DNA from: Saprospiraceae bacterium
GTDB taxonomy: Bacteria; Bacteroidota; Bacteroidia; Chitinophagales; Saprospiraceae
Assembly: GCA_016714985.1 (NCBI GenBank)
Contig: JADKBS010000027.1
Coordinates: 62,001 to 126,000 of the forward strand
Direction of reading: 5' to 3'
Length of the DNA: 64,000 bases
Shown: piece after piece, positions 25,476 to 34,735 of the stretch
Numbering within the stretch: position 1 is the stretch's first letter
Layout: each line of letters starts with the position of its first letter
Notes under the pieces: generated by a model
The model's input: the letters and a program-made list of their open reading frames with translations, nothing else
What the model was told of the DNA's origin: nothing
The model's database searches: none
Position numbers and translations under genes: made by a program

Positions 25476-27470
25476 TTAGTTACCGATGCTGATTTGCAAA
25501 TAGGTCGCAATTTCCCATTCCCTTCCGTTGTCGAAACCAATGGCTTTGGGGTCGCAGACCGGTTGGCCCCTGTCATTGAGCGTCGTTGCCGGGCAATAGC
25601 GTGGCGAATACTGGTCGAGGGAGCGCCAGGTATAACGGACGCCCAATCGGGAATTTGGTAGTTCAAACCAAGATGGTTTGAAAAGGTTGGTGGAAATATC
25701 GGCCATTAGCTGGAGCGGGAAAGTCAGGTTGAAGTCACGGTGGTAGTCAAAAGGACCCCAGTCGTTGACCCTAACCATCGAAGTGAGTTTTACTTTTTTG
25801 TAAACCATGCGGAGGTCTCCACCGTAGCGTTTAATCAAGCGGGTGTCGCTGCCGTTGGCTTGGGCAGTACCCCCGAACAAGTTGGCAATAAGGCCAAATT
25901 CGGGCGTCAGTTTTGAAACCATACGGACATTTGCTTCCCATAAATCTTGGGGAGGAGCTGCGCCTGGAAATGCGAAGATGGAGCGCCCGTCGCCCAAAAT
26001 ACCGATGGCTGCATCCATGGTGGTTGGCAGGTGGCGGTACACAAACCCAGCACTGAGGGCGAACTTGGCATCTTCGGCCATGTCGTTGTCCCACTCGTAC
26101 ATCCAAGTGCCGGGCGTAGGGTCGTAGGTGAAAAGGATTTCCCCGGCTACCGTCTCCCGGTTCGACCGGACGGCAAACGGGTCATCGAGGATGTTCCTTG
26201 GCCTTCCTGGGGCAGACACATCGCCGGGGATGGGATCTTCGATGGGCTTTTGCCATAGGAAGTTGGGGGCAATTTGAAAGTTGCCGAACCCAACCGTGAA
26301 GCCAGTGAGGAAATTGTACTGGTTGCCGCTGCCACTATCTTTCAATCGCCATCCAGTAAAGGTTTTGGTATAATCTGCCCCTCCCAGTGCGAGGATGCCC
26401 ATCGCTGCTCCTTGGGCATACCATTGGAAAGGCCCAGAAGCATAAGTCAACTTGGCTTTTCCACCCCAAGTGTCGTCCATTGTCGTTTCATCCTGAAAGA
26501 CCTCATATTTCCCTTCCGCTGTTTTGTTGGTCACTTGGAACACTTCGCCGACCCGGTTCGAGTTCGACCAAATACCGCCCAACTCGAAGCTTACCTTCTC
26601 CAGTTTCCTTTTCAGGTGCAGTGAAGCCCTGCGGGTGGGCGGGATGGGCACCGCAAATGAACTAACGGCAGGCGCTTGCGTGTCGAGGTCTTCGTGGAAG
26701 ATGCCCGTAATGTCAAACTTGCCGACTTTTTTGCTGTATTTCGCCAAGATGGCCGGGTTGGCGCCCCACCACAACTGGTCAAAAGCCAGCTTTAAATCTT
26801 TGAACCCTTTTTTGCCCGTCATCTCAAAACCGAAGGGCGCATCGCCGTTGTAGAGGTCAATATTGGGGCCATAGTTGGCTTCGGGGTAAAAACCGAAGAA
26901 GTCGCCCTCGTAGCCCCAATGGTAGTGCCCGGTGCGGTAGAAGCCTTTTAGGTCGAAATGCTTGGCGTTCCAGCTAATGTCGGCTCGATAGACCCTTAGG
27001 CGTTCCGCATCCGAAAGTTCGATGGCGCTGTTGGCGTTGTTGCCAACATTGAATGATTGTACCGTCCTGATTCGGCCCCGGTTTTCGTAGAAGATTTCAT
27101 TGATGGGGTTTTCTGCCACGTTCCCGAGGACGTTGAACGACACGTTCGCCCGAAAACTCTCGGAGGGTTTTGCCTCGATACCAAAAAATATGGACTGCAT
27201 GTGGTCAAAGCCCTGTTGGTCGGGATAGTTCACTCGGCCTGGAATAGGGTCTTCAGGCGTTGAAATCCTTTCCCCACCTGTGTTGAAGGTGTAAAGGTCG
27301 GCTCGAAACTCGCTAATGCGCAGCTTCTTCAACTGCTCGCCTGTCAGCGCCGCCTTGTCTCCCCGTGCCTTAATCACAGCATCGGTGAGCAGGATGTTCG
27401 AGAAATAGTTTTCCACGGAAGAAAGGGTCGTGCCTTTGGCCAATGGGTTCAGGCGGTGGGCTTCCTTCAA
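25476..27470 (-). CDS. Outer-membrane beta-barrel portion of a glycosidase fusion
   Basis: About 650 residues of alternating aromatic/polar strands (SIFFGIEAKPSESFRANVSFNVLG, RVYRADISWNAKHFDLKGFYR), ending in WEIATYLQISIGN, as in outer-membrane porin-like barrels. There is no signal peptide at its beginning. Instead it starts with LKEAHRLNPLAKG, the natural end of the glycosidase encoded just upstream, reached by adding one C to the CCCC run near 27487. I therefore read it as the C-terminal domain of one protein starting at 28635. If so, the barrel spans the outer membrane and carries the enzyme on its periplasmic side. Confidence 0.65.
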   Translation of the reverse strand: MKEAHRLNPLAKGTTLSSVENYFSNILLTDAVIKARGDKAALTGEQLKKLRISEFRADLYTFNTGGERISTPEDPIPGRVNYPDQQGFDHMQSIFFGIEAKPSESFRANVSFNVLGNVAENPINEIFYENRGRIRTVQSFNVGNNANSAIELSDAERLRVYRADISWNAKHFDLKGFYRTGHYHWGYEGDFFGFYPEANYGPNIDLYNGDAPFGFEMTGKKGFKDLKLAFDQLWWGANPAILAKYSKKVGKFDITGIFHEDLDTQAPAVSSFAVPIPPTRRASLHLKRKLEKVSFELGGIWSNSNRVGEVFQVTNKTAEGKYEVFQDETTMDDTWGGKAKLTYASGPFQWYAQGAAMGILALGGADYTKTFTGWRLKDSGSGNQYNFLTGFTVGFGNFQIAPNFLWQKPIEDPIPGDVSAPGRPRNILDDPFAVRSNRETVAGEILFTYDPTPGTWMYEWDNDMAEDAKFALSAGFVYRHLPTTMDAAIGILGDGRSIFAFPGAAPPQDLWEANVRMVSKLTPEFGLIANLFGGTAQANGSDTRLIKRYGGDLRMVYKKVKLTSMVRVNDWGPFDYHRDFNLTFPLQLMADISTNLFKPSWFELPNSRLGVRYTWRSLDQYSPRYCPATTLNDRGQPVCDPKAIGFDNGREWEIATYLQISIGN

Positions 27471-27979
27471 GGCGTAGTAGGCTGCACGGGGTAGAGTTGG
27501 TAAAGCCCCCTTTCATTGGTCGGGCCTTTGGCGCAGATGCCGAACCACTCTTCGTTCATGTTGTTTTCGCCTTCGAGGAAGTCGTTCTGGTAGCCGCCGT
27601 TGCTCCAAGAAGCATTGTTATCGTGTAGGAAGAGGTTGCTGGTCTGTCCGTATTTCCACCAACCGTCGCTGAACTGGAAAGTGAAGCCGCCGAGGCTATT
27701 GCCCGATTTTCCCAGGCCTGCCGCATTTTCGTAAATTTCCTTCCAGTTGCCCACCATATAATAGGCTTGGGATTGTTGGTCTTCTTCGTTGCCAATGGCA
27801 TTGAAAGCATCCGCCCCAAACTCCGTGAACAGGATGGGCTTTTTGAATTCATCCTTGACCCGTTTGAACGCATCCCCGAAGGATAAGCCCCGGTACATAT
27901 TGGTGCCGAAAATGTCCACATCCTTGCATTCCTTCACGATGATTTCCAAGAAAAGCAGGTCACCGTTGCACATGGCCAC
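27467..27979 (-). CDS. Clan GH-A glycosidase, second part
   Basis: Second half of the glycosidase TIM barrel, with the nucleophile motif PILFTEFGADAF and downstream GGFTFQFSDGWWK. The true join to the first part is near 27963: adding one C to a CCC run gives KSHPVAMCNGDLLFLE. Its own stop follows a second one-base loss, after RGLYQLYP, beyond which the barrel domain continues. Confidence 0.65.
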   Translation of the reverse strand: MAMCNGDLLFLEIIVKECKDVDIFGTNMYRGLSFGDAFKRVKDEFKKPILFTEFGADAFNAIGNEEDQQSQAYYMVGNWKEIYENAAGLGKSGNSLGGFTFQFSDGWWKYGQTSNLFLHDNNASWSNGGYQNDFLEGENNMNEEWFGICAKGPTNERGLYQLYPVQPTTP

Positions 27980-28635
27980 GGGTGCGATTTGTCAATGCCT
28001 TTCATGGCCACGGAGGCTTCGTTGAACAGTTTGTACATGGCGGTCGCCCGTGTGGTGGACTTTCGGTCCTCCACGGGGATGTCCTCCGTTTCGGCGCCTT
28101 CCCAAAATAGGCCGTAGTTGTTTTCGTTGCCGAGCAGGTACAGCAGGAGGCCGGGCGTGTTTTTGTATTCCTCGGTCATCGCCTTCACCTCCGCAAGCAG
28201 CAAATCCCGTGTGCGGGGGTCGGCGTATTCCGTGTTGCCGACCCATGCTCCGCCCAAGGTCAGGCCGTAGCGCCCGAAGGAGTGGTTGAGCATGGTGTAG
28301 ATGCCGTATTTTTCGTAGATGTACTGAATCCAGCGGGCGGGTACCCCGGTGTACTGCCGCACCACATTGACACCCATATTTTTCAACATGGACATTTCTT
28401 CGTCGAGCGCTGCCCGGATGATATCGTCGGGCTGCTTCCACAGGCTGTAGGTGAAGTTGGTGCCGATTGGGAAATAGTCCCAGTTCATGCCGTTGATGAA
28501 GAAGTCGTTGCCGTTGACGACTAACTTCATTCCCTCTTGGTTGTTTACGACGGAAACCTTATCAGCCTGGGCCATGGCTGAAATGGATAGAAAGGATAGA
28601 AAGGATAGAACCAGTGTTTGTACTGCTGTTTTCAT
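27934..28635 (-). CDS. Clan GH-A glycosidase (GH2-type barrel), first part
   Basis: Starts with a Sec signal peptide (LVLSFLSFLSISAMAQA) at MKTAVQTL; ATG 28644 two codons earlier is an alternative. The TIM barrel begins at LVVNGNDFFINGMNWDYFP, with DEEMSMLKNMGVNVVRQYTG and the acid/base motif LLYLLGNENNYGLFW. Together with FTEFG in the second part this fits clan GH-A, such as the GH2 catalytic domain or GH158 endo-beta-1,3-glucanases. Repairing two C-run deletions makes a protein of about 1,055 residues that includes the barrel to 25476. It is the first gene of the glucan cluster. Confidence 0.7.
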   Translation of the reverse strand: MKTAVQTLVLSFLSFLSISAMAQADKVSVVNNQEGMKLVVNGNDFFINGMNWDYFPIGTNFTYSLWKQPDDIIRAALDEEMSMLKNMGVNVVRQYTGVPARWIQYIYEKYGIYTMLNHSFGRYGLTLGGAWVGNTEYADPRTRDLLLAEVKAMTEEYKNTPGLLLYLLGNENNYGLFWEGAETEDIPVEDRKSTTRATAMYKLFNEASVAMKGIDKSHPWPCATVTCFSWKSS

Positions 28636-28657
28636 GATTACCATTTATTAGACTAAA

Positions 28658-28685
28658 TCACGGTGTTTTTTTGAAATCACCGTGA
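28658..28685 (-). promoter_or_regulatory. Leader hairpin ahead of the glucan operon
   Basis: TCACGGTG (28658-28665) pairs with CACCGTGA (28678-28685) around a 12-base loop. On the minus strand this lies between the candidate promoter and the first start codon, inside the predicted mRNA leader. It could equally be a dyad operator for the divergent regulator. Confidence 0.4.
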
Positions 28686-28743
28686 CAACGATTATTCCAC
28701 ATCCCCAATCCTGCAATTCCATAACAATTACAAGCTTGTGGGT

Positions 28744-28751
28744 CAAATGTA
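28744..28751 (-). promoter_or_regulatory. Candidate -7 box of the glucan operon
   Basis: On the minus strand the site reads TACATTTG, an exact match to the Bacteroidota -7 consensus TAnnTTTG, about 110 bases before the first glucan gene. A clear TTTG at -33 is not visible. The same TACATTTG occurs ahead of the tmRNA. Confidence 0.4.
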
Positions 28752-28867
28752 GCCCGAGACTTCAACAGGAAAAAATAAAGTACTTCATCAAAAATTTCAT
28801 CAAAAATTATTTTGACTACTACAAAATTGTATTTTCACCGTTCTAATTTATTGATTATTAGCAAACT

Positions 28868-31765
28868 ATGATTTTTATCCACTTTCACAGCAATTGCTAC
28901 ACAACTATCACGAAGTACATTTTGTGTCTGCTACTTGCTTTTTCATCGGTTCTGCCATGCTGGGCTTTTTCTGGTAAATACCCTGTTCAAAATTTCATGC
29001 CCTCTGACTATAAAGCTGGGATACAGAACATTGGCTTTGCCCAAAACAAGGACATGACGCTGTTTGTGGCAAACAACCTCGGTGTACTTTCCTACAATGG
29101 AAAGGCGTGGGAGCGGCATGCCTTAAAGACCGGCAAAAAGCAACGCTCGTTGGCATTTGAGGAGAAAGCTGGCCGCTTGTATTTTGGTTCGCAGGGAGAT
29201 TTCGGCTACTTCACCGGTGACTGGAACATGGTGTCGCTGTCGGATAAAATACCGCAACCTTCCCCCGATTTCGATGAAGTTTGGGATGTTTTCATTTCCA
29301 ACTCAAAAGTCTATTTCTGCACCTTCCAAGGAATTTACGTTTATGATGGCCAGACCATTTCCGTCCTTGGGCGCAAGGAAGGCTTCAACCGTACTTTTCA
29401 GGCGAATGGAAAGCTATTTGCCCAAAGCAGACAAGGGCAACTGCTTGAAATAAGGGAACAGGAGCTCCTTGCCCCACCCTACCTGCGCAACTCAAGCAAT
29501 GAGACCATCGCCGGGGTCATCTCACAAGACGGTGGATACCTCCTGGTCTATAATTCTGGGAAAACCGAATTTGCCACTGCATTTGGGGTCGAGGGAAAAT
29601 ACGAAGGACTGAGCAATGCCTTACAGGGCAAGTACGTCAACCATGTCTTGCAACTTTCCGACAGCCGCTTGGCCATTTCTACCCAAACGGCTGGCTTGTT
29701 CCTGTTCAATTTACAAACACAATCCATCGAGAACATTTCGACGCTAGATGGTCTATTGTCCAACGCCTGCCTGCGGGCGTTCCAGGACTACACCGGGAAC
29801 TTGTGGGTGGGCATGCAAAACGGGATAGCACTCATTGAAATCAACTCACCAATGCGCTTCATTAACCAGGAAATCAATATCCAGGGAAGTGGTTATGAGG
29901 CATACAAAAACGAGGAAGGCACCTACTACACCACCTCCAATGGCATCTATTTTTTGGCGAATAACGCTGCCCAAAGCCAGTTCATTCGGGGGACGGAAGG
30001 CCCCGCCTACGGTATGCAAAATATCGCCGGAAAACTCTATGCCGGGCATCACACCGGGCTTTTCCTGCTGGCAAACGGGACAGCGAAACGGATTGCCACC
30101 ACGCATGGATTGTGGCAGGTGAAGCAGTTGCAGTCAAACCCGAAATTTGCCATCGGCGGCACTTATTCGGGCTTGTTCCTTTTCAGAATGAATGAAAAAA
30201 TGGAATTGCAGGGTGCCGGGAAAATCGGTGGCTTTGAGGAATCAAGCCGCTTTTTTGAAGAAGACCAACATGGGAAAATCTGGGTCGGGCAATTCTACAA
30301 AGGCTTGTACCAACTGTCCCTTTCGCCCGATTTAATGGCGACGGTTGCCACCAAAATAACTGCCAGGCAGGGCCTCCCGGTGGATGAGCAGATTGTTTTG
30401 AGCCGGATTGACAACGAGCTTTACCTGGGCACTCCGCAAGGGGTTTTCAAAATTGACCAGGCAAAAAACCGCATCCTAAGGGCTGAAGCCTTTTCCGAGG
30501 TTGTCGGGGAGCAACAGGTCTATTTGCTGGTGCAGGACAACCAAAAAAATGTACATGTTTACACGGATGACATCGCTGGTTTCTTTAGGCAAATCAGTAC
30601 CGGCAACTACACCTTCGTACCGTCCTCCCTCTTCCAGTTGCGGTATTCCTTCAATAACGACCTGCTGAACATTTCTGTGAATACGGGAAACGGCGTGATG
30701 TTCAATGCCAACGAGGGCTTTATCCAGTACAGTCCCGAACTGGAAAACCGTTTGGCAGCAGAAAAACCGTTGATTGTAAGCAAGGTGTTGAATGTAGCGG
30801 AAGACAGCATTTTATATGAAAGAAAACCATTTGAAGCAAAGTTGGAAAGCCCCGTGCAGTTGACCGTTTCGTACCGGGCAAAAGTATTGCAGTTCGAAGT
30901 GGAGGCATTTCAGTTCAATGAAGTGAACAATCAGCAGTTTCGCTATTTCCTGAAAGGATTTGACGAAGACTATGGGGAATGGACCTACGCCACGGCCAAG
31001 GAATATACCAACCTAAAAGAGGGCGAGTACGAGTTCAGTGTGCAGACAAAAAACTACTTGGGCAAAACCATCACCAGTCAGCCGCTCCGCTTGAAGGTAA
31101 AACCACCGTTTCACAGGAGCCTTTTTGCACGGATTTTATACGTGGCACTTGGTGTCTTGTCGCTGCTGATGGTGTCCAAACTTCAAAAGCACCGTTACAG
31201 CCTGAAAGCACTGGCCGTTGAAGATGCGAAACAGAAGGAACTCCTGAAAAAACAGCAGGAATTGATGGAAATAGAGCGGCAAAAAGAACAGGCGGTACGA
31301 CAAATCGAAGAAGATAAGATGAAAAGCGAGCTGCGGCACCTCAACAACCTACTGGCCGCATCTACCATGAACCTCGTGGTGAAAAACGAGTTCATGGAAA
31401 CCATCAAAGAGGAACTAAAAGAAGTAAAGCGAAATGGGAAAAGCATGGAAACGAAGCAAGCATTGGAGAAAATTGAAAAGGAAATAGACACCACACTAAG
31501 GCTGCAGGAAGACTGGAAACAGTTTGAACATCATTTTGACCAGGTCCACGGAGACTTCCTCAACCGCTTACGAGAGCAGTTCCAGGACCTGACGCCCAAC
31601 GAACAAAAACTCTGCGCCCTGCTGCGGCTAAACCTAAGCACCAAGGAAATATCCAATTTAATGAGCATCTCCCTGCGTGGGGTGGAAATCGCCCGATACC
31701 GCCTCCGCAAAAAACTTGGGCTGGACTTGGGGCAAAATTTGTCGAAATTCGTTTTGGAGTATTGA
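28868..31765 (+). CDS. Beta-propeller sensor/LuxR-type transcriptional regulator
   Basis: A 965-residue regulator. Order: signal peptide or anchor (CLLLAFSSVLPCWAF), a periplasmic two-propeller region of about 600 residues with repeated strand blades, a Y_Y_Y domain (QFRYFLKGFDEDYGEWTYA...YEFSVQTKN), one membrane helix near 752-772, a long coiled coil (about 775-850) and a C-terminal LuxR-like HTH (LTPNEQKLCALLRLNLSTKEIS...ARYRLRKKLGL). There is no histidine kinase or receiver domain. It is divergent from the glucan operon with a shared 230-base promoter region, so sensing glucan breakdown products and switching that operon is the natural inference. Confidence 0.85.
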   Translation: MIFIHFHSNCYTTITKYILCLLLAFSSVLPCWAFSGKYPVQNFMPSDYKAGIQNIGFAQNKDMTLFVANNLGVLSYNGKAWERHALKTGKKQRSLAFEEKAGRLYFGSQGDFGYFTGDWNMVSLSDKIPQPSPDFDEVWDVFISNSKVYFCTFQGIYVYDGQTISVLGRKEGFNRTFQANGKLFAQSRQGQLLEIREQELLAPPYLRNSSNETIAGVISQDGGYLLVYNSGKTEFATAFGVEGKYEGLSNALQGKYVNHVLQLSDSRLAISTQTAGLFLFNLQTQSIENISTLDGLLSNACLRAFQDYTGNLWVGMQNGIALIEINSPMRFINQEINIQGSGYEAYKNEEGTYYTTSNGIYFLANNAAQSQFIRGTEGPAYGMQNIAGKLYAGHHTGLFLLANGTAKRIATTHGLWQVKQLQSNPKFAIGGTYSGLFLFRMNEKMELQGAGKIGGFEESSRFFEEDQHGKIWVGQFYKGLYQLSLSPDLMATVATKITARQGLPVDEQIVLSRIDNELYLGTPQGVFKIDQAKNRILRAEAFSEVVGEQQVYLLVQDNQKNVHVYTDDIAGFFRQISTGNYTFVPSSLFQLRYSFNNDLLNISVNTGNGVMFNANEGFIQYSPELENRLAAEKPLIVSKVLNVAEDSILYERKPFEAKLESPVQLTVSYRAKVLQFEVEAFQFNEVNNQQFRYFLKGFDEDYGEWTYATAKEYTNLKEGEYEFSVQTKNYLGKTITSQPLRLKVKPPFHRSLFARILYVALGVLSLLMVSKLQKHRYSLKALAVEDAKQKELLKKQQELMEIERQKEQAVRQIEEDKMKSELRHLNNLLAASTMNLVVKNEFMETIKEELKEVKRNGKSMETKQALEKIEKEIDTTLRLQEDWKQFEHHFDQVHGDFLNRLREQFQDLTPNEQKLCALLRLNLSTKEISNLMSISLRGVEIARYRLRKKLGLDLGQNLSKFVLEY

Positions 31766-31795
31766 GCGGCTATTGGTCATCAAAAACCGCCAATC

Positions 31796-31829
31796 ATTGC
31801 AAACGGACTGGTATCCAGTCGCTTGCAAT
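31796..31829 (+). terminator. Hairpin after the regulator gene
   Basis: ATTGCAA (31796-31802) pairs with TTGCAAT (31823-31829) and inside it GACTGG (31806-31811) with CCAGTC (31815-31820), leaving a TAT loop. It lies 30 bases after the stop. No T-run follows, so termination is only probable. Confidence 0.5.
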
Positions 31830-31864
31830 GGTTTGCGGGTCGCATAGCTGGGCGGAAATCCACC

Positions 31865-32827
31865 TCATCCCTCATCCCTCATCCCTTCTTTCACACCCTC
31901 TTTCAGCACCTCCCAAAGCCAGCCTTGCAAGCGAGTGTCCTCGCAGAAGGCAATGCCGATGCACTTCACGCAGTCGGCAGCTTCGAGGCGGCTGCCGGGC
32001 TTGAAACCTTTGTCCTTGCGGCGCTCGACGAGGTGGGCAGGCGGCATTTGCTCCGCACCAATCAGGAAAACAGACACCCAAAGGTTGCGCTTCAAGGCCC
32101 GCATCAGGTAGCGGCGGCTGCTGGGGGTATCGCTTTGCTCCTTGAATCGGAGGAATGCCTTGCAAAAAATCCATTTTGCTGAGGTGCACTGTGGGAACTG
32201 CCGAACCAAAGCACGGGCTTCGTCCAATTTGTTGTCGCAGAGCAGGCAGACCAAGAGGTAGGGCCGCAGTTCGAGGTCGTCGGCGGGGTTCAGCGCCAAT
32301 ATTTCACTGAAATGTATGGCCGCAGTTTCGTAGTACCCATTGCGGAAGAGCTTCTCGGAAAGGCTCACCTTGGCCTTGAACCAGGTATGCGTCTCCACTT
32401 GTTTCCAGGGGTTCGCCTTGAAATCGGCCATGAGTTCGTCCAACATTTCAGGGCCGAGGAGCTTGGCGGTGGCCTCCATGCTGCGCTGGTACCACATCAT
32501 GGCCGCTTCGGGGGTTTGGGCGAGGCCCGCATGTTCGAGGCAGGCTTCGGGGCACTGCGGATCAAGCTCCAAGGCCGTTCGCAAATGTTCCAGGGCAGCT
32601 TCTGGAGAATTCGAGCGTCGGGCCTCCAAGACGTGCTCCCTGGCCAACAATTGAGGCATCAGGTTGGGGTCAATGGCTTTCAAGGCATCGAAATGCTTGA
32701 AATTCGCCTCCTCCTTGAAGAAGCGAAAAATATGGTGGATGGAGCCACATTCCATTTGAAGATGGAAAAGCAGGTGCCGGAATTGTTCCAAGCTGCGCCG
32801 GGTGTCGGCTGCGGGGGCGAATTGCAT
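31865..32827 (-). CDS. TPR protein resembling ST7
   Basis: A 320-residue soluble protein of paired helices (AALEHLRTALELDPQCPEA, YYETAAIHFSEILALNPAD, LDEARALVRQFPQC). The C-terminal run YLMRALKRNLWVSVFLIGAEQMPPAHLVERR recalls the ST7 tumour-suppressor-like family ('PyVP..Ll......PPe.i'), which has bacterial members; this is from memory. No signal peptide. Function in bacteria is unknown. It is transcribed alone, converging on the regulator gene. Confidence 0.65.
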   Translation of the reverse strand: MQFAPAADTRRSLEQFRHLLFHLQMECGSIHHIFRFFKEEANFKHFDALKAIDPNLMPQLLAREHVLEARRSNSPEAALEHLRTALELDPQCPEACLEHAGLAQTPEAAMMWYQRSMEATAKLLGPEMLDELMADFKANPWKQVETHTWFKAKVSLSEKLFRNGYYETAAIHFSEILALNPADDLELRPYLLVCLLCDNKLDEARALVRQFPQCTSAKWIFCKAFLRFKEQSDTPSSRRYLMRALKRNLWVSVFLIGAEQMPPAHLVERRKDKGFKPGSRLEAADCVKCIGIAFCEDTRLQGWLWEVLKEGVKEGMRDEG

Positions 32828-32936
32828 GGGTATCAGTGTGTTTCAATACAGGGTGCGTCCGTCAAACTTCTTGTCTTGCCCCTGGTATCGCACAATTGAT
32901 GCCAAATATTACGATTTATTATATTTGTGATAAAAA

Positions 32937-32967
32937 ACGGCACTGTGAACCCAGTCCTCAGTGCCGT
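32937..32967 (-). terminator. Rho-independent terminator of the oxoamine synthase gene
   Basis: ACGGCACTG (32937-32945) pairs perfectly with CAGTGCCGT (32959-32967). On the minus strand the stem is followed by TTTTTTA. It lies 34 bases after the stop of the gene at 33001-34308. Confidence 0.85.
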
Positions 32968-33000
32968 TGAGCAGCATTTTCAAAAAAGCTGCTACTTGGA

Positions 33001-34308
33001 TTACAATTCTTCGACGAGTTCTGACTGGGCATATCCCCAAGCATCTTTCAGCAACAAAGCAGCCCGGTCAATCTGGAATTTTTCGTGGGTGGCCATCAGC
33101 GTAAAACGCAGGATAGACTCTTTTCTGCCTACGGCTGGGAACTCTGCACGGTTCACCAAAAGCCCGTTTTCCAACAAATACCTAGTTACCAAACGGGCAA
33201 GTTTTTCATCCCCCATTAAAACGGGGACTATAGCAGATTTCACATTGCCCAGCACCCTGAACCCAGCATCAGTAAACTGCTGGTGGGCATGCTCGACATT
33301 GGCCATCAACCTTGCCCGCAGGTATTGGCCCTCTGGGCTAAACGCAATCTCCAAGGAACGCTTGGCGATGGCACAGGGAATGGGGTCAATGCCCGTGGAG
33401 AAAATATAGGTCGGCGAGTAGAGCATCAACTGGTGGTGGATGGCCTTGCTGCCAGCCACGAAGCCGCCGTTGGTGCCAAGGCTTTTGGAGAAACAGCCAC
33501 TGATGATGAGGCGATCAGCGTTTTCAAGGTCAATGGTCTCCATAGCACCCAGCCCATTGCCGACGGCACCGAAATCGTGTGCCACGTCGAGGATGACAAA
33601 AGCCTCGAACTCCTCCGCCAACTGCAGGATGCGGGGCAGGTCGGGGGCCGAGCTTTTCATGCTGTACAGCGAGTCTATGACGATGAAGATGCCATTGTGG
33701 GCATCCCATTGGCGGCATTTTTTGAGCTTGGTTTCGAGGTCGTCGCAGTCGTTGTGGCGGAACTGCTGGTACTCCCGGCCCTTCACGGTCTCCACGGCGG
33801 TGCGGAGGCAATTGTGGGCGTGGGCGTCCACAAAGAAATGGTCGGCGCCGTCCCGATTGGCCAGCCCTACGATGGCACCGTAGTTGGCGCCCCATCCGGT
33901 GGTGTAGAGCAATGCGCAGTCCTTGCCAAGGATGTCGGACAAGAGGGTTTCAAGCGATTTCCCAAGGGACGTGTTCCCGGTCAAAGTGGGGCTTGCAGAG
34001 GCATGTAGGCCGTAATCCTTGACGCATTCGGTCACTGCCCGATGGACTTCCGGGTGCTGTGCCAGCCCAAGGTAGTCGGTGCAGGCAAAATTGTCGAGCA
34101 CGAGGTCGGGGTGCATGCCGTCCAACTGGGCATAAGGCCCGATAGGGCCGGTCAGGGCTTGGGAATAACTCCAAGCGCCATTGGCCTTGATCTGGGCCAC
34201 ATAGTCGTTGATGGGGTCGAAACGCTCGTAGGTCTTCCCTTTGTTGGTTTTGATGAAGCTGAGGAGCGAGCCTTTCAAGGGGTCAATTTTTTGTTCGAGG
34301 ATACTCAT
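33001..34308 (-). CDS. Alpha-oxoamine synthase, serine palmitoyltransferase-like
   Basis: A 435-residue PLP enzyme of the alpha-oxoamine synthase family. The PLP lysine is K275 in IISGCFSKSLGTNGGF; the cofactor-binding D241 and H244 are in VILDVAHDFGAVG, and the N-terminal FACTDYLGLAQHPEV and GLHASASPTLTGNT are typical. Bacteroidota use such enzymes (Spt) to condense serine with an acyl-CoA in sphingolipid synthesis; KBL or BioF activity is less likely given the unusual CF replacing SF/GT before the lysine. It has its own terminator and no pathway neighbours. Confidence 0.75.
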   Translation of the reverse strand: MSILEQKIDPLKGSLLSFIKTNKGKTYERFDPINDYVAQIKANGAWSYSQALTGPIGPYAQLDGMHPDLVLDNFACTDYLGLAQHPEVHRAVTECVKDYGLHASASPTLTGNTSLGKSLETLLSDILGKDCALLYTTGWGANYGAIVGLANRDGADHFFVDAHAHNCLRTAVETVKGREYQQFRHNDCDDLETKLKKCRQWDAHNGIFIVIDSLYSMKSSAPDLPRILQLAEEFEAFVILDVAHDFGAVGNGLGAMETIDLENADRLIISGCFSKSLGTNGGFVAGSKAIHHQLMLYSPTYIFSTGIDPIPCAIAKRSLEIAFSPEGQYLRARLMANVEHAHQQFTDAGFRVLGNVKSAIVPVLMGDEKLARLVTRYLLENGLLVNRAEFPAVGRKESILRFTLMATHEKFQIDRAALLLKDAWGYAQSELVEEL

Positions 34309-34693
34309 TAAATGAATGGTGTTTAGAAAAATGCCAAACTAATGCCAGCCGACCTAGCAAAAGCTTCGTTGCCTGCCGTTTGGTTTCATTGGGCGTTTAT
34401 TGCCAGTTATAGACTTTTGATTGCCAGCTCTACCTACAAGGTTTAGCGTTTTGAACACAAGTAGGATTTTGGAATGAATGTTTTACAAATATCCATTTTG
34501 GGGTAAATCAATGTGCAAAAAATATATACGTGGTCGGGTTGGGTTAAAATTCGGTTGAGTTGGGTTGAAATTTGGTGAATGATAGGTTTTCCTAAAAAAG
34601 CAGGTCAAGCACCAATTACGGTATCTTTAAAGTTATTCGCTCAGACAATTTAATTCGTATAGGTCGAAAGCTATATTAGTTCCAACAAAAAAA
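34309..34693. other. AT-rich intergenic region upstream of the oxoamine synthase gene
   Basis: About 385 bases with no supportable reading frame. Short direct repeats occur near 34540-34575 (GGTTGGGTTAAAATTCGG and a diverged copy GAGTTGGGTTGAAATTTGG). The promoter of the oxoamine synthase gene must lie here, but no convincing -33/-7 pair was found. Confidence 0.4.
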
Positions 34694-34722
34694 AAGGCGG
34701 CCACCAAATACATGGCGGCCGC
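34686..34722 (-). terminator. Terminator of the Fn3-like gene pair
   Basis: GCGGCC (34697-34702) pairs with GGCCGC (34717-34722). On the minus strand the stem is followed at once by CC and nine T, the form of a strong intrinsic terminator, 13 bases after the stop of the gene at 34736-35281. Confidence 0.8.
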
Positions 34723-34735
34723 AAAGGTGATCACT

